Source: CAXNKH01 sp049296795 (GTDB lineage Bacteria; Pseudomonadota; Gammaproteobacteria; Burkholderiales; Burkholderiaceae_C). Taken from it: a stretch of DNA of 64,000 nt. Positions 25,260 through 34,483 of this stretch are shown here, in pieces; the stretch's first letter is position 1, and each line of letters begins with the position of its first letter. The DNA lies in the NCBI GenBank assembly GCA_049296795.1, contig JBAQTC010000054.1:248001-312000 (forward strand), read 5' to 3'. The position numbers were made by a program, and so were the translations under genes. Under the pieces are notes generated by a model that was not told where the DNA came from, did no database searches, and saw only the letters and a program-made list of their open reading frames with translations.

Positions 25260-25706
25260 AACCTCCAGCAATTCGAAGCTGGTTGTGATCTGCGCCGTTT
25301 TACCCAGCATGATGCTGGCCGAGCAGTACTTGTCGTGGCTCATCTGAATGGCGCGCTCTACTGCCGCAGCCGGAATGCCTCGGCCCGAGACCGTGAAGTG
25401 CATCTTGATCTCGGTGAACACCTTAGGATCGACTTCGGCGCGTTCAGCGCTCAACTTGACCGAGCAGCCACTGACTGCGTGACGACCACGCCGCAGGATC
25501 AGCACCACGTCATACGCGCTGCAGCCACCGGCGCCGGCTAGCAGGGTTTCCATCGGCCGGGGTGCCAGGTTCTGCCCGCCGTTTTCTGGCTTGACAGGGT
25601 CGGGGGCGCCATCCATCACCAAAGTGTGGCCGCTGCCGGTCTCGGCCACAAAACCCATGCCGGAACGTGCGCCGGTGTTTCCGGTCCAACTTACAGTGCA
25701 GTCCAT
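25257..25706 (-). CDS. OsmC/Ohr family protein (YhfA-like)
   Basis: Probable thiol-dependent peroxide-reducing or related protein of the OsmC fold; the exact substrate is unknown. The 149-residue product has two conserved cysteines, one in LLAGAGGCSAYDVV and one in SHDKYCSASIML, at the spacing used by Ohr/OsmC redox pairs. YhfA-type members (central Gly-rich PENGGQNLAPRPMETLL) match best. The gene is bracketed by GGGGTCAGA-type repeats; its stop codon lies in one of them. Confidence 0.85.
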   Translation of the reverse strand: MDCTVSWTGNTGARSGMGFVAETGSGHTLVMDGAPDPVKPENGGQNLAPRPMETLLAGAGGCSAYDVVLILRRGRHAVSGCSVKLSAERAEVDPKVFTEIKMHFTVSGRGIPAAAVERAIQMSHDKYCSASIMLGKTAQITTSFELLEV

Positions 25707-25723
25707 GTTTGATCCTCTTTAAT

Positions 25724-25900
25724 TCGTTGGGGTCAGAGCCCAATTTCGTTGACGGCCATTTTCTTCTGGAAAACGATGGTCTTGAATTGGGGTCTGACCC
25801 CAAGTTACCTCAACTCGTTGGGGTCAGAGCCCAATTTCGTTGACGGCCATTTAATTTCCGAAAATCGATTGTCCTGAATTGGGGTGCGAAACCAAGTTAC
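25724..25900. repeat. Two tandem copies of an about 86-base GGGGTCAGA repeat unit
   Basis: Unit 1 spans 25724-25808 and unit 2 spans 25815-25900. Each runs from TCGTTGGGGTCAGAGCCC through CAATTTCGTTGACGGCCATTT to AATTGGGG and ends CCAAGTTAC. Within a unit, TTGGGGTCAGA and TCTGACCCCAA are inverted. The form resembles REP/RAYT-type elements, but no transposase gene is nearby. The repeats sit between the OsmC and ilvA genes. Confidence 0.8.
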
Positions 25901-25937
25901 TTATACGGTTTCGAATTATGACTACACTGGCCCCAGC

Positions 25938-27506
25938 ATGAAATCCAAAGCACTCACTCCCGCTGATTACCTGAAAAAAATCCTGACGGCCCGGGTCTAT
26001 GACGTGGCGCATGAGACTGCGTTGGAGCCGGCCAAGACGCTGAGCCGACGGCTGCACAACAAGGTGCTGCTCAAACGCGAAGACCAGCAGCCGGTCCACA
26101 GCTTTAAATTGCGCGGCGCTTACAACAAGCTGGCGCAACTCAGCCCCGAGCAGCTGAAAAAAGGCGTGATTTGCGCCTCCGCCGGCAACCATGCCCAGGG
26201 CGTGGCGCTGGGCGCGCACAAGCTGGGCACACAAGCCGTGATCGTGATGCCAACTACGACCCAACAGCTGAAAATAGACGCGGTTCGCGCCCTCGGCGCT
26301 GAAGTGGTGTTGCAAGGCGACAGCTATTCGGAGGCACACAGCCACGCTTTGCAATTGGAGAAAAAAACGGGAATGACTTTTGTTCACCCGTTTGATGACC
26401 CCGACGTGATCGCCGGTCAGGGCACGGTTGCCATGGAAATACTGCGCCAACTTCAAGGCTTGGGCAGCAACCGGCTTGATGCCGTGTTTGTCGCCGTCGG
26501 TGGTGGCGGCCTGATCGCAGGGGTTGCCAACTACATCAAAGCCTTGCGCCCCGAAATCTTGGTGATTGGCGTCCAAATGAACGACTCGGACGCCATGATG
26601 CAGTCGATTGCCAGCGGCCAGCGCGTTGTGCTGAGCGACGTCGGTCTGTTCTCTGACGGAACGGCCGTCAAACAAGTCGGGGAAGAGACTTTTCGGGTGG
26701 CGCGTGATCTGGTTGACGACTTCATCCGTGTAGATACTGACGCGGTATGCGCAGCCATCAAAGATATTTTTGTTGACACCCGCTGCATTGTCGAACCGGC
26801 AGGCGCCCTGGCCGTGGCCGCCATCAAGCAGTATGTGGCGCAACACAAAACCCGGGGCGAAACCTACGCAGCGATTTTGTGCGGCGCCAACATGAATTTT
26901 GACCGGCTGCGCTTTGTGGCCGAGCGCGCCGAAGTGGGCGAGGAACGCGAAGCCCTGTTCGCCGTGACCATTCCCGAGGAGCGCGGCAGTTTCCGGCGTT
27001 TTTGCGAATTGATTGGCAAGCTGCCCAGCCTGGGCGGTGGCTCGCGCCACGTGACCGAATTCAACTACCGCATCAGCGACGCGCAGCAGGCCCAGGTGTT
27101 TGTGGGTTTAAGCACCCACGGCAAGGGTGAGTCAAGCAAAATTACAGCCAACTTCAAGCGCCATGGCTTCGAGACGCTGGACCTGAGCCATGACGAACTG
27201 GCTAAAGAGCACATCCGGCACATGGTTGGCGGGCATTCGGCGTTGGCCCACAACGAGCGTATCTTGCGCTTTGTATTCCCTGAGCAACCCGGCGCTTTGA
27301 TGAAGTTTTTAAGCCTGATGCGACCGGGCTGGAACATCAGCCTGTTTCACTACCGCAATCAGGGTTCCGACTACGGCCGGATTCTTGTCGGCCTGCAAGT
27401 CCCAGCCAGTGACAACAAGTCTTTTGACAAGTTCCTCGCCACCCTGGCCTACCCCTGGGTCGAAGAAACCGACAACCCGGTTTATCGCCTGTTTCTGAAA
27501 TCATGA
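25938..27506 (+). CDS. ilvA: Threonine ammonia-lyase, biosynthetic (threonine deaminase)
   Basis: First step of isoleucine synthesis: threonine to 2-oxobutanoate and ammonia. The 522-residue protein has a PLP catalytic domain with the Schiff-base lysine in HSFKLRGAYNK, ASAGNHAQG, and the phosphate loop VGGGGLIAG. Two C-terminal ACT-like regulatory domains (about residues 330-520) are characteristic of the allosteric biosynthetic enzyme. The start at 25938 is just past the repeat array; the upstream in-frame ATG at 25884 lies in the repeat. The stop overlaps the following start (ATGA). Confidence 0.95.
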   Translation: MKSKALTPADYLKKILTARVYDVAHETALEPAKTLSRRLHNKVLLKREDQQPVHSFKLRGAYNKLAQLSPEQLKKGVICASAGNHAQGVALGAHKLGTQAVIVMPTTTQQLKIDAVRALGAEVVLQGDSYSEAHSHALQLEKKTGMTFVHPFDDPDVIAGQGTVAMEILRQLQGLGSNRLDAVFVAVGGGGLIAGVANYIKALRPEILVIGVQMNDSDAMMQSIASGQRVVLSDVGLFSDGTAVKQVGEETFRVARDLVDDFIRVDTDAVCAAIKDIFVDTRCIVEPAGALAVAAIKQYVAQHKTRGETYAAILCGANMNFDRLRFVAERAEVGEEREALFAVTIPEERGSFRRFCELIGKLPSLGGGSRHVTEFNYRISDAQQAQVFVGLSTHGKGESSKITANFKRHGFETLDLSHDELAKEHIRHMVGGHSALAHNERILRFVFPEQPGALMKFLSLMRPGWNISLFHYRNQGSDYGRILVGLQVPASDNKSFDKFLATLAYPWVEETDNPVYRLFLKS

Positions 27507-28405
27507 GTGCATCGCTCGAAGGCCAGTTGGTCGTTGCCATTTCGTCGCGGGCGCTGTTCGATTTCGAGCAGGAAAACGAGGTGTTCGAACAAAACGATGA
27601 CCGTGCTTACATGGCGCTGCAATTGCAAAGGCTGGAGCAGCCGGCACGCCCCGGCGTGGCTTTTTCCCTGGTCAAAAAACTGCTGGCTTTCAACGAAGCG
27701 CAGGCACAACGGGTCGAGGTGGTGATTCTTTCGCGCAACGACCCGGTCTCGGGCATGCGGGTCTTTCGCTCGGCCCAACATTACGGGCTACCAATCCAGC
27801 GCGGCAGCTTCACCCGTGGCCAAGCGCCTTGGCGCTACCTCAGGCCGCTGCATGCCAACCTGTTTTTGTCGACCCATCTGAGTGATGTGCGGGCTGCCTT
27901 GGCCGCCGGCGTTCCGGCAGCGCAGGTCTATCCGCAATCAGCCCATGCCAGCGATGCGCACCCGCATGAAGTCCGGATTGCTTTTGACGGCGACGCGGTG
28001 TTGTTTGGCGACGAGGCCGAGCAGGTCTATCAGACCCAGGGTTTGAATGCTTTTCAGCAGCACGAAAAGGACAAAGCCAGCCTGCCGCTGGCCGACGGCC
28101 CCTTTAAGCCCTTGCTGGCGGCCTTGCACCGCTTGCAGCAAGAAGGCCGGCCTGAAATGCGGATCCGCACCGCACTGGTGACGGCGCGCAGCGCCCCGGC
28201 GCACGAGCGCGCGATTCGAACCTTGATGAACTGGAACATCGCAGTCGATGAGGCCATGTTCCTCGGCGGCCTGGCCAAGGGAGAATTTTTGCGCGAATTT
28301 GAGCCCGACTTTTTCTTTGACGATCAGACCGGCCACATCGAGTCGGCGGCCCGCCACGTGCCTTCAGGCCACGTGGCCAGTGGGGTGTCCAACCCCGGAC
28401 CATGA
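27503..28405 (+). CDS. 5'-nucleotidase (cytosolic NT5C1-like family)
   Basis: Predicted to dephosphorylate nucleoside monophosphates. The 300-residue product matches the 5'-nucleotidase family related to animal cytosolic 5'-nucleotidase I. It has an N-terminal AISSRALFDFEQEN start, a nucleotide-loop ILSRNDPVSGMRVF, the HAD-type DGD in RIAFDGDAVLFGDEA, and FFFDDQTGH near the end. It is translationally coupled to ilvA by a four-base overlap, an unexpected pairing with amino-acid synthesis. The natural substrate is not known. Confidence 0.82.
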   Translation: MSASLEGQLVVAISSRALFDFEQENEVFEQNDDRAYMALQLQRLEQPARPGVAFSLVKKLLAFNEAQAQRVEVVILSRNDPVSGMRVFRSAQHYGLPIQRGSFTRGQAPWRYLRPLHANLFLSTHLSDVRAALAAGVPAAQVYPQSAHASDAHPHEVRIAFDGDAVLFGDEAEQVYQTQGLNAFQQHEKDKASLPLADGPFKPLLAALHRLQQEGRPEMRIRTALVTARSAPAHERAIRTLMNWNIAVDEAMFLGGLAKGEFLREFEPDFFFDDQTGHIESAARHVPSGHVASGVSNPGP

Positions 28406-28460
28406 AATAAAAGCCCAGCTCACCGGCTTAACCGCTACGATGCAAGCCTAGGGTTTCATC

Positions 28461-30257
28461 ATGGCCATTTTTCACAAACTGCGTTCGTTCCAGGCTTTTG
28501 CCGCCAGGGTCTGGGCCCTGGCTCTTCCTTACTTCAAATCGGAAGAAAAATGGAAAGCTCGCGGCTTGCTGGCCAGCATCGTTTTGCTCAATCTGGCTTC
28601 GGTCTATATGCTGGTTCTGCTGAACGACTGGTTGCGGCTTTTTTACGATGCGCTGGAGCAACGCCAAGCCCAGGCGTTCTACCACCAGTTGTTTCGTTTT
28701 TCCTACTTAGCGGCCAGCTATATCGTCATTGCGGTCTATAAGTTTTACCTGACCCAGTTGCTGGAGATTCGGTGGCGCGCCTGGATGAACGGTCATTATC
28801 TGCAGCGCTGGTTGCACAACCACGCTTTCTACCGGCTGGAGCTTGATCGCTTCAGCAAATTCTCCGGTATTGATACCCAAGCCCCGGACAACCCGGACCA
28901 AAGGATTCAAGAAGACCTGGGGTTATTCACCAGTTACAGCGTTTCGCTGAGCATGGGGTTGCTGAACTCGCTGGTCACTTTGCTCAGCTTTGCCGGTATT
29001 TTGTGGGTCTTGAGTGGAACCCTGGACTTCAGCTTCCAGGGCATGCATTACGAAGTGTCGGGTTTCATGGTCTGGATGGCGCTGCTGTACTGCCTTGTCG
29101 GCAGTGTTCTGACACATCTCATTGGTCGACCGCTGATTTCACTCAATTACTTGCAACAGCGCTTTGAAGCCGATTTTCGCCATCACATGGTCAGGATGCG
29201 CGAATACAGCGAATCGATCGCGCTGGACCGGGGCGAAGCCGTCGAGCGAACCTACCTCGACAACCGTTTTACCCGGGTTCTGGGCAACTATCTGCGGTTG
29301 ATCAAAGCGCAGAAAAAACTGACCTGGTTCACCGTGGGTTTTGGCCAAGCTGCCGTCGTATTCCCGCTGATCGTGGCCGCCCCGCGTTATTTCAGCGGTG
29401 CCATTGCGCTCGGTGAACTGATGCAAATTGCTTCTGCTTTTGGCCGAATCCAGGACGCTTTGAGCTGGTTTGTCGACAATTACAACCAACTGGCTGCTTG
29501 GCGCGCCACCGCAGACCGTCTCACCCGCTTTGACGATTCGATCGTCAATTCGGCCAAAAACGACTCCATCACCCTAAGCAGCAGCGCCAACGGTTTGCTG
29601 GCGCAGAACCTGAGCGTGACTTTGCCAACCGGGCTTGTCTTGTTTGGCAAGCTCAGCTTGCGCGTCAGGCCCGGTGTCAACGTGTTGATCGAAGGGCCGT
29701 CGGGCAGTGGAAAATCCACCCTGTTTCGCTGTCTGGCAGGCATTTGGCCTTATGCCAGTGGCACGCTGTCCTTTCCGCCTAACGCCATGTTTGTGCCGCA
29801 ACGCCCTTATTTCCCCAACGGTCTGTTGCGCGAGGCACTGACCTACCCCGAGGCCGCTACGCCTTACAGCGATCAGCAGCTGAAGCAGGCGCTGCGCGAT
29901 GTGTTGCTGCCCGATCTGTGCAACCAGCTCGATGCCCCTGATGCCTGGAACCAAATACTCTCAGCGGGTGAACAGCAAAGGCTGGCCATTGCGCGGGTTT
30001 TGTTGAAAAAACCGGGCTGGGTATTTCTGGACGAGTCCACCAGTGCGCTCGATACACAGGCCGAAATGCTGATTTATCAGCGCTTGCTAAGCTTGGTCCA
30101 AGAACAAAATGGCGCTTTGGTATCGATCGCACACCGCCACACCTTGCGGGCGCTACATCAAGAACGCTGGATCATTGAGCCAGCAGCCGTTGGCAGCGCA
30201 AGCCTCTACCACCTCCACAGCCAGTCAGCCATTCAGAGCGCCGGCATTAAGCCTTGA
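28461..30257 (+). CDS. ABC transporter, fused membrane and ATPase domains (SbmA/BacA or YddA type)
   Basis: Inner-membrane transporter with fused TM and nucleotide-binding domains. The N-terminal six helices belong to the ABC_membrane_2 class (like human peroxisomal ABCD proteins). The ATPase has Walker A GPSGSGKS, signature LSAGEQQRLAIARVLL and Walker B WVFLDESTSALD. The substrate is unknown; relatives are linked to peptides or very-long-chain fatty acids. It is 598 residues and full length. Its end overlaps the converging serS gene by 11 bases. The gap from the 5'-nucleotidase is 55 bases. Confidence 0.88.
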   Translation: MAIFHKLRSFQAFAARVWALALPYFKSEEKWKARGLLASIVLLNLASVYMLVLLNDWLRLFYDALEQRQAQAFYHQLFRFSYLAASYIVIAVYKFYLTQLLEIRWRAWMNGHYLQRWLHNHAFYRLELDRFSKFSGIDTQAPDNPDQRIQEDLGLFTSYSVSLSMGLLNSLVTLLSFAGILWVLSGTLDFSFQGMHYEVSGFMVWMALLYCLVGSVLTHLIGRPLISLNYLQQRFEADFRHHMVRMREYSESIALDRGEAVERTYLDNRFTRVLGNYLRLIKAQKKLTWFTVGFGQAAVVFPLIVAAPRYFSGAIALGELMQIASAFGRIQDALSWFVDNYNQLAAWRATADRLTRFDDSIVNSAKNDSITLSSSANGLLAQNLSVTLPTGLVLFGKLSLRVRPGVNVLIEGPSGSGKSTLFRCLAGIWPYASGTLSFPPNAMFVPQRPYFPNGLLREALTYPEAATPYSDQQLKQALRDVLLPDLCNQLDAPDAWNQILSAGEQQRLAIARVLLKKPGWVFLDESTSALDTQAEMLIYQRLLSLVQEQNGALVSIAHRHTLRALHQERWIIEPAAVGSASLYHLHSQSAIQSAGIKP

Positions 30258-31563
30258 GCACGCAGAGCCCGCCCAAATAAGAACGCAAGGCCTCGGGCAC
30301 AGTGACCGAGCCATCGGCGTTCTGGTAATTCTCCAGCACCGCCACCAGGGTGCGGCCCACGGCCAGGCCCGAACCGTTGAGGGTGTGAACCAATTCATTT
30401 TTGCCCTGGGAATTTTTGAATCGGGCTTGCAGACGGCGCGCCTGAAACGCTTCGCAATTAGAGACCGAACTGATCTCCCGATACGTATTTTGTGCCGGCA
30501 ACCAGACTTCAAGGTCGTAGGTTTTGGCGGCACCAAAACCCATGTCACCGGTGCACAGTGCCATCACGCGGTACGGCAAGCCGAGTTTTTGCAAAATCGC
30601 TTCAGCGTGTCCCGTCATCTGTTCGAGCGCCGCCGAGCTGTGCTGCGGATGAACAATCTGCACCATCTCAACTTTGTCGAACTGGTGCTGGCGAATCAGA
30701 CCCCGAGTGTCGCGCCCAGAGGATCCGGCTTCGGATCGAAAACAGGGGGTGTGGGCTGTCAACTTGATGGGTAAGGCAGACTCAGCAATGACTTCATCGC
30801 GAACAAAGTTGGTTAGCGGAACTTCACTGGTCGGAATCAAGTACAGCGCGCTGTTGTCAGGTTGGGCTTCGCCTTCTTGTCCGCCTTTTTTAGCGGCAAA
30901 CAAATCGCCTTCGAATTTGGGCAACTGGCCGGTGCCGCGCAAACTGTCGGCGTTAACGATGTAAGGGGTGTAGCACTCGGTGTAGCCATGCTCCAGGGTC
31001 TGCACATCGAGCATGAATGCACTAATGGCACGGTGTAAGCGAGCGATTTGGCCCTTCATGACGGTGAAACGTGAACCCGTGAGTTTGATTCCCAATTCAA
31101 AATCCAGACCCAGCGGCTGGCCCAAGTCGACATGGTCTTGGGCAACGAAGTCCAGCGCACGCGGGGTGCCCCAGGTTCGCACCACCACATTGCCCGACTC
31201 GTCTGCGCCCAGTGGCACGCTGTCGTTGGGCAAGTTGGGCAGGGCCAGCAGCATGGTCTGCAACTCGGCTTGTATCTGGTCGAGCTTGAGTGCCGAGCTG
31301 TCGAGCTCGCCCTTGAGCAGGGCCACATCAGCCATCACCGCATCGACCTGAACGGCTTCACCCTTGGCCTTGAGCTGGCCAATTTGCTTGCTCAAGGTAT
31401 TGCGCTTGGCCTGCAATTCCTCGGTGCGGCTCTGCAGGGTTTTGCGCTCGGTCTCAAGCTGCTTGAAGCTTTCGACGTTCAAAAAGGTTTGTGGTGATTT
31501 GCGGGTCTCTAGCCGCGCGATGACCGAATCAAGGTCTTTTCGCAGGAGAAGGATGTCTAACAT
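30247..31563 (-). CDS. serS: Seryl-tRNA synthetase
   Basis: Charges tRNA-Ser. The 438-residue class II synthetase has an N-terminal coiled-coil arm (about residues 28-110) for tRNA binding, motif 2 (FRSEAGSSGRDTRGLIRQHQF), motif 3 (GSGLAVGRTLVAVLENYQ) and a TSEVPLTN adenylate-binding segment. It is third of a leftward fkpB-ispH-serS group, with an 18-base gap from ispH. Confidence 0.97.
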   Translation of the reverse strand: MLDILLLRKDLDSVIARLETRKSPQTFLNVESFKQLETERKTLQSRTEELQAKRNTLSKQIGQLKAKGEAVQVDAVMADVALLKGELDSSALKLDQIQAELQTMLLALPNLPNDSVPLGADESGNVVVRTWGTPRALDFVAQDHVDLGQPLGLDFELGIKLTGSRFTVMKGQIARLHRAISAFMLDVQTLEHGYTECYTPYIVNADSLRGTGQLPKFEGDLFAAKKGGQEGEAQPDNSALYLIPTSEVPLTNFVRDEVIAESALPIKLTAHTPCFRSEAGSSGRDTRGLIRQHQFDKVEMVQIVHPQHSSAALEQMTGHAEAILQKLGLPYRVMALCTGDMGFGAAKTYDLEVWLPAQNTYREISSVSNCEAFQARRLQARFKNSQGKNELVHTLNGSGLAVGRTLVAVLENYQNADGSVTVPEALRSYLGGLCVLKA

Positions 31564-31581
31564 CCCCGCATTGTAATTTTT

Positions 31582-32523
31582 TCAAGCGGAGTCGCTTTTC
31601 AAGCCTTTGGGCATTGGGAATTTCACTGTTTCTTCTATCCCGTCCATTTTGCGTACCGACACCGCTCCCAATTCCTTGATTCGGTCTATCACCTGTCGCA
31701 CCAGAATCCCAGGCGCCGAAGCCCCTGCGGTCAGCCCCACGGTTTGCTTGCCTTCGAACCACGAAGCTTGCAACTCGTTGGCGTTGTCCACCAAGTAACT
31801 CGGCGTGCCGAGCTTGAGCGCGACGTCGCGCAGCCGGTTGCTGTTGGAGCTGCTGGGGCTACCGACCACGATCACCAGATCGACCTGCGGGCTCAGCACT
31901 TTGATCGCATCTTGCCGATTCTGCGTGGCGTAGCAAATGTCCTGCAGCTTGGGCAAGCGCACCTGGGGAAACCGCTGTTGGATGACCGCAGCAATTTCAG
32001 CAGCATCGTCCACACTGAGCGTGGTCTGGGTCACCATGGCCAGCTTTTCGGTTTGCTCCGGTACTACCCGCGCCACATCGGCCGCTGTCTGCACCAAATG
32101 AATCCCGCTGGCGAGTTGGCCCATCGTTCCCTCAACTTCGGGGTGCCCTTGGTGCCCGATCATGATGAACTCATAGCCTTCTTTGGCCAATTTGGCCACC
32201 TCAACATGGACCTTGGTCACCAGCGGGCAGGTGGCATCAAAAATCGTAAAGCCGCGCGCCTGGGCCTCTTGCTGCACCGCTTTGCTGACACCATGGGCGG
32301 AGAACACCAGGGTGGCGCCTGCCGGCACGTCGGCCAGGCCTTCGATAAAAATCACGCCGCGCGACTTAAGGTCGTTCACCACGTGGGTGTTATGGACGAT
32401 TTCATGGCGCACGTAGATCGGTGCGCCAAATTTATGGATCGCTCGCTCAACGATTTCTATTGCCCGATCAACCCCGGCACAAAATCCGAGAGGCTCGGCC
32501 AAAACGATGTCTTGCAGCATCAC
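31582..32523 (-). CDS. ispH: 4-hydroxy-3-methylbut-2-enyl diphosphate reductase
   Basis: Last step of the MEP isoprenoid pathway, producing IPP and DMAPP. Three cysteines that hold the [4Fe-4S] cluster are visible: GFCAGVDRA, ATCPLVTKVH and DICYATQNRQ. EGTMGQ and the SSSNSNRL diphosphate pocket are also present. At 313 residues it is normal. Its start overlaps the fkpB stop by four bases. Confidence 0.97.
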   Translation of the reverse strand: MMLQDIVLAEPLGFCAGVDRAIEIVERAIHKFGAPIYVRHEIVHNTHVVNDLKSRGVIFIEGLADVPAGATLVFSAHGVSKAVQQEAQARGFTIFDATCPLVTKVHVEVAKLAKEGYEFIMIGHQGHPEVEGTMGQLASGIHLVQTAADVARVVPEQTEKLAMVTQTTLSVDDAAEIAAVIQQRFPQVRLPKLQDICYATQNRQDAIKVLSPQVDLVIVVGSPSSSNSNRLRDVALKLGTPSYLVDNANELQASWFEGKQTVGLTAGASAPGILVRQVIDRIKELGAVSVRKMDGIEETVKFPMPKGLKSDSA

Positions 32524-32984
32524 AGCACCCCAATCACATGGACTTCAAAACTCACCGGCAGACCCGCCAGGGGGTGGTTGAAATCAAATCGAACGGCGTT
32601 GCCTTGCTCGGGTGTTTGCAATTCCAGCACCACACCGGCATAGCTGGCCTGACCATCGGGCGTGGGGAACTGGACCACATCACCGATCTGGTAACGCTCA
32701 TCGGGGTCTCCCAACTGGCGTAGCAGTTTGCGCGCCACCCACTGCTGCATATCCGCCTTGCGTTCTCCAAAAGCTTGGCCAGCAGCGAGTTCGAACGTGG
32801 CGCGAACACCCTCTTCCAAGCCGATTAAACATTGTTCAATCGCCGGTGACAGCTCACCGGTTCCCAACGACAGGGTGGCGGGCTTATCGGCAAAGGTGTT
32901 GATGATGTCGCCAGCCGGCCCAGCGATTCGGTAATGCAGGGTCAGGAAAGAGCCGGCTTGAACGCGCGCGACGGATACAACCAT
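32520..32984 (-). CDS. fkpB: FKBP-type peptidyl-prolyl isomerase (SlpA/FkpB)
   Basis: Cytoplasmic prolyl isomerase with chaperone activity. The 154-residue SlyD/SlpA-like protein starts with LTLHYRIAGPAGDIINTF and has GTGELSPAIEQCLIGLEEG, the family core, with an inserted flap domain. The conserved fkpB-ispH neighbour order of E. coli is present. Confidence 0.92.
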   Translation of the reverse strand: MVVSVARVQAGSFLTLHYRIAGPAGDIINTFADKPATLSLGTGELSPAIEQCLIGLEEGVRATFELAAGQAFGERKADMQQWVARKLLRQLGDPDERYQIGDVVQFPTPDGQASYAGVVLELQTPEQGNAVRFDFNHPLAGLPVSFEVHVIGVL

Positions 32985-33050
32985 ACAGACCTGTCTCTCA
33001 AGGAATTAAACTAGCCTGCATTGTAGAAAACCCGTGGAAACAGCGTCGCC

Positions 33051-33734
33051 ATGCTACTCAAAGACCTTCCAATCCATACCCGACCGCGCGAAAAGCTGTT
33101 GGCCTACGGGCCAGCCAATTTGAGCGACGCCGAGTTACTGGCCTTGTTGCTGCGCACCGGCATGGCGGGAAAAAACGTGTTGCAGTTGGCCGAGGAATTG
33201 CTGGACGCCAAAATCGGTTTCGGTGGGGTCGCCGGTCTGCTGAACGCCAGCGCAGAGGATCTCAAGCGGATCAAAGGACTGGGGCCAGCCAAGCGCGCCG
33301 AACTGGTCGCGGTTCTGGAATTGTCACGCCGTGCCCTGGCTCAGCAGCTCAAACAAAAAACCGTGCTGAACTCAGCCCAGGCCGTCAAGGATTACCTGCA
33401 ACTGCATTTGTCCGAGAGGCCGCACGAAGTGTTTGCCGTGCTGTTTTTAGACAGTCAGCATCAGATGCTGGCACTGGAAGACATGTTTCGAGGGACACTG
33501 ACCCAAACCAGCGTTTACCCGCGCGAAGTGGTGTTGCGTTGCTTGCACCACCACGCCAGTGCCGTGGTACTGGCACACAACCACCCCAGCGGAGCAGTTC
33601 AACCCTCGAGTGCCGATCTGGTCTTGACCAACACGCTCAAAGCTGCTTTGGCGCTGGTCGATGTGCGGGTGCTCGACCATGTGATCGTAGCCCGCGGCAA
33701 CGCCTTGTCGATGGCTCAGCAAGGCTTGTTGTGA
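33051..33734 (+). CDS. radC: RadC family JAB-domain protein
   Basis: RadC proteins have an N-terminal helix-hairpin-helix (KRIKGLGPAKRAEL) and a C-terminal JAMM metalloprotease-like fold; their biochemical role is unresolved. The zinc motif is HNHPSGAVQPSSAD, preceded by the conserved LFLDSQHQMLALE and ASAVVLAHN. At 227 residues it is full length. It is divergent from fkpB and followed, through a GTGA overlap, by the Smr gene. Confidence 0.93.
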   Translation: MLLKDLPIHTRPREKLLAYGPANLSDAELLALLLRTGMAGKNVLQLAEELLDAKIGFGGVAGLLNASAEDLKRIKGLGPAKRAELVAVLELSRRALAQQLKQKTVLNSAQAVKDYLQLHLSERPHEVFAVLFLDSQHQMLALEDMFRGTLTQTSVYPREVVLRCLHHHASAVVLAHNHPSGAVQPSSADLVLTNTLKAALALVDVRVLDHVIVARGNALSMAQQGLL

Positions 33735-34474
33735 GTCATCCGATGAGGATCAAAATCAAAACATGGGCCGAACTGAAACAGGTTCGGCGCGTAATTGAGT
33801 CTCAGGCCCTGGCTCGTCAACAGAATGACCTCGCGCAGCAGCAAGCACTGGCCCAGGTACTCCAAGAAAAAAATCTGTTCCAAGCCGCTGTGGGCAAAGT
33901 CCAGCCCCTCAAGCAGGAACCTCGGGCCGTTCGAACCGCAGACCCAGCACGCGCAGCCATGGGTGCAACAACTACAGAAGCAGCGCAGAGGCTGGCGCCA
34001 TCTGTTCACCCAGGACCGAAAGCCAGGGTCGCCCCACCGAACTCCAGCCTGAGCGATGCATTTGAACGCGCTCCACCCAGCCTTGACGACACGTTTAGCC
34101 GCTATGCCCAACCGGGTGTCGGCAGCGATGTCCTGCGCAAACTGAGCCAAGGCCACTGGCAGATTCAGCGCTCACTGGACTTGCATGGACTGCGCAGTGA
34201 ACAGGCGCGCGACACGCTGGCTCTTTTTATTCAGCAGTCCCAGCATCTTGGTGTCCGCTGTGTGAAGGTGGTACATGGCAAAGGGTTGAGTTCACCCGGG
34301 CAGACACCCGTGCTCAAGCAAAAAGTTCATAACTGGTTGGTCCAGCAGCCCGAGGTGCTGGCTTTTGTTCAGGCCCAGGCCGCTGAGGGCGGCGCTGGCG
34401 CTCTTGTTGTTTTGCTGCAGTCCAAGCTCAACTCTGAAATAAGCACGACAGCTCTCAGAAACCGACCCAGATGA
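33731..34474 (+). CDS. Smr-domain protein (MutS2 C-terminal-type endonuclease)
   Basis: Probable DNA or RNA endonuclease related to SmrA/SmrB; SmrB of E. coli cuts mRNA at collided ribosomes. The N-terminal half is a basic, glutamine-rich low-complexity linker. The C-terminal Smr domain (about the last 95 residues) has the signature LDLHGLRSEQA and the HGKG motif. A GTG at 33731, overlapping the radC TGA with AAGG six bases upstream, is preferred; ATG at 33743 is an alternative without a ribosome site. Confidence 0.85.
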   Translation: MSHPMRIKIKTWAELKQVRRVIESQALARQQNDLAQQQALAQVLQEKNLFQAAVGKVQPLKQEPRAVRTADPARAAMGATTTEAAQRLAPSVHPGPKARVAPPNSSLSDAFERAPPSLDDTFSRYAQPGVGSDVLRKLSQGHWQIQRSLDLHGLRSEQARDTLALFIQQSQHLGVRCVKVVHGKGLSSPGQTPVLKQKVHNWLVQQPEVLAFVQAQAAEGGAGALVVLLQSKLNSEISTTALRNRPR

Positions 34475-34483
34475 TGCAGCGCT

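Noticed and set aside
25851..27050. Minus-strand open frame of 399 codons opposite ilvA
   Set aside because: Antisense to the clearly identified ilvA; no recognisable domain.
31744..32643. Plus-strand open frame of 299 codons opposite ispH
   Set aside because: Antisense to ispH with no family features.
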